Source of the DNA: Chitinophagaceae bacterium
Lineage (GTDB): Bacteria; Bacteroidota; Bacteroidia; Chitinophagales; Chitinophagaceae
Assembly (NCBI GenBank): GCA_016786745.1
Contig: JAEUVS010000092.1
Span: 1-64,000 of the forward strand
DNA: 64,000 nt
Reading direction: 5' to 3'
In this document: positions 62,922 to 64,000 of the stretch, one piece after another
How the letters are laid out: every line of letters begins with the position of its first letter
Position numbering within the stretch: the stretch's first letter is position 1
The notes under the pieces: model-generated
What the model was told of the DNA's origin: nothing
The model's input: the letters and a program-made list of their open reading frames with translations, nothing else
Database searches by the model: none
Position numbers and translations under genes: made by a program

Positions 62922-64000
62922 ACGTTATACCAAACGCGATAATCGCGGCTATAAGGCCATACATAAAAATGCTGTACGAAATGCGCAGCAGTTTGTACTT
63001 GCGCGCGAGCACCACACCAAGAAAATAAATATCCTTGATCATACTTCCGTAGAGGTAATCTTTGTCTTTCATCATTTCCTGCATCGCCCAATCATAATCG
63101 GGTAAGTCCATGTTATAGAAATTTCCAAAAAACAGCAGGTTGATTTGTTTGTTCACGATGTCTTCGCGTGTAAACCTGCCACTGCTGATATTGGGGCGTG
63201 TCGCGAGGATGGCAAATACTACCGCACTCAGGCACACACAAACAAGTATAACAGTAGGAACGATAAATTCAGGATAAAACTGGAGTTTGCCCAGCAGCAC
63301 CGACACCATAATGGAGAGTACGATCGTGTTTACCGAAATCATGATGTTTGCCTTGCTGTCGGCCATCTGGCTGAGGTTGTTGTGGCTTTCGGACATAATT
63401 TTGAACATCGCCACAATACCGCGTTCTGTTTTTAGTTCCTTCGCTTTTTTCTCTCCTTCTTTTTTGGGTGCGTTGCCTTGTTCTTTGGGAGTATCCATGG
63501 CCTTTATTGCCAGGACCGGTTCCTTAATGGAAGGCGGCAAGGCATCTTTCTTTTTCTTTCCTGCCTTTTCTTTCAACTCATTCAGGTGAACCTGCTTCAC
63601 AGGCTCAAGCATTTCACGTGCATATTCTGTAAAATACCTGTGCCTCGACAAAAATTCGATATTGAGGTTCATCCATTCTTTTTTTCCTATTTCGTTTTTT
63701 TCGATGTTATTTATTTCCTGGCGGAGCAGCTTGTTTTTTTCCCTGAATCCTTTTGTGCCGAGGTGAAACAGGTCGGCGTCGCAAATAATTTGTTCGATAA
63801 GTGTTGTGGGCGATTGCGGCATCCTCGTTGCAGAGATACATCCGTTAACTTTGTCTACCAACTGTGGCGAAGCGTTACGCTGACGTAAAAATTCCGTTGC
63901 TATTTTGCGACTTTCTTCTTCGTGTGCTTTTTTCAATCCGATCGAATAACCCGTATCGTGAAACCATGCCGCCAGCATGACCGCAGTGTGATCTTCTTCG
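62902..64000 (-). CDS. HD-domain protein with PycTM-type membrane domain (5' end outside window)
   Basis: At least 365 residues are visible. The reading frame continues past the right edge, since the codons before the internal ATG at 63978 read as part of the domain (EEDHTAVMLAAWFHDTGYS). The N-terminal part is a metal-dependent HD phosphohydrolase (HD in WFHDTGYS, ICDADLFHLG). A Lys-rich linker follows, then a PycTM-like membrane domain: FKIMSESHNNLSQMADSKA and two adjacent membrane helices, then a third near the C-terminus. PycTM is the effector class of Pycsar anti-phage systems. No PycC cyclase is visible. Confidence 0.8.
   Translation of the reverse strand, partial: EEDHTAVMLAAWFHDTGYSIGLKKAHEEESRKIATEFLRQRNASPQLVDKVNGCISATRMPQSPTTLIEQIICDADLFHLGTKGFREKNKLLRQEINNIEKNEIGKKEWMNLNIEFLSRHRYFTEYAREMLEPVKQVHLNELKEKAGKKKKDALPPSIKEPVLAIKAMDTPKEQGNAPKKEGEKKAKELKTERGIVAMFKIMSESHNNLSQMADSKANIMISVNTIVLSIMVSVLLGKLQFYPEFIVPTVILVCVCLSAVVFAILATRPNISSGRFTREDIVNKQINLLFFGNFYNMDLPDYDWAMQEMMKDKDYLYGSMIKDIYFLGVVLARKYKLLRISYSIFMYGLIAAIIAFGITFIFGGE

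Noticed and set aside
1..64000. tRNA, rRNA, CRISPR or phage elements
   Set aside because: No tRNA T-loop with a matching acceptor stem, no regular array of repeats with spacers, and no integrase, transposase or phage structural gene was seen.

Overview
The window looks like a chromosomal segment of an aerobic, saprophytic Bacteroidota bacterium, most likely Chitinophagaceae or a close relative. The support is a SusC/SusD outer-membrane pair, FG-GAP/ASPIC-UnbV lipoproteins, a relic of a type IX secretion (T9SS) sorting domain, Bacteroidota-type TAnnTTTG promoter elements, almost no Shine-Dalgarno sequences, and an HD plus PycTM protein. The placement comes from gene content only. No tRNA, rRNA, CRISPR array, transposase or phage gene was seen.

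Layout. 1-6983: the end of a NarL-type response regulator, a secreted DUF4038-type glycosidase, two lipoproteins (one haloperoxidase/PAP2-like), DNA polymerase IV with a membrane protein, and a Pr6Pr-like membrane protein. 7045-30119: a large glycan locus. It holds a GH26 beta-mannanase, SusC/SusD, two FG-GAP proteins, a secreted esterase, a minus-strand operon of sodium symporter, GH130 phosphorylase and AGE-type 2-epimerase, an AraC regulator, a second AGE-type epimerase that is exported, and an operon of GlxA-type regulator, GH30 and GH5. GH26, symporter, GH130 and epimerase are the parts of the Bacteroides mannobiose to mannosylglucose route, so beta-mannan is the likely main substrate.

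30284-35988: an exported Ntn-hydrolase, then a tight five-gene minus-strand operon (SDR, ROK kinase, SIS protein, single-domain MetE-like methyltransferase, metallo-beta-lactamase-fold hydrolase) whose combined function I do not recognise. An in-frame T9SS sorting-domain remnant follows its last gene. 36263-39795: an OmpA/TSP3 protein, a histidine kinase and an unknown exported protein. 39792-46405: an inositol-like region with a symporter plus an unlisted 55-residue membrane protein, myo-inositol oxygenase, a tandem DUF1080 lipoprotein and a CehA/McbA-type metallohydrolase. 46506-48578: a two-component pair.

48795-64000: mostly housekeeping genes. These are an LpxD-like acyltransferase, an operon of pheS, 3-hydroxyacyl-CoA dehydrogenase, NAD-epimerase and a carboxypeptidase-regulatory-like protein, a ureohydrolase-fold protein with altered metal ligands followed by a PBP4-type carboxypeptidase, mutL, a GH3/class C serine hydrolase fusion, a KorA-type 2-oxoacid:acceptor oxidoreductase subunit, and an HD plus PycTM protein cut by the window edge.

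The points most worth a second look are the five-gene operon, the pairing of cytoplasmic and exported epimerases in one mannan locus, the phased direct repeats before susC, the likely leaderless divergent pheS promoter, the substituted active sites in the ROK kinase, ureohydrolase and one kinase, and the HD-PycTM gene at the edge.
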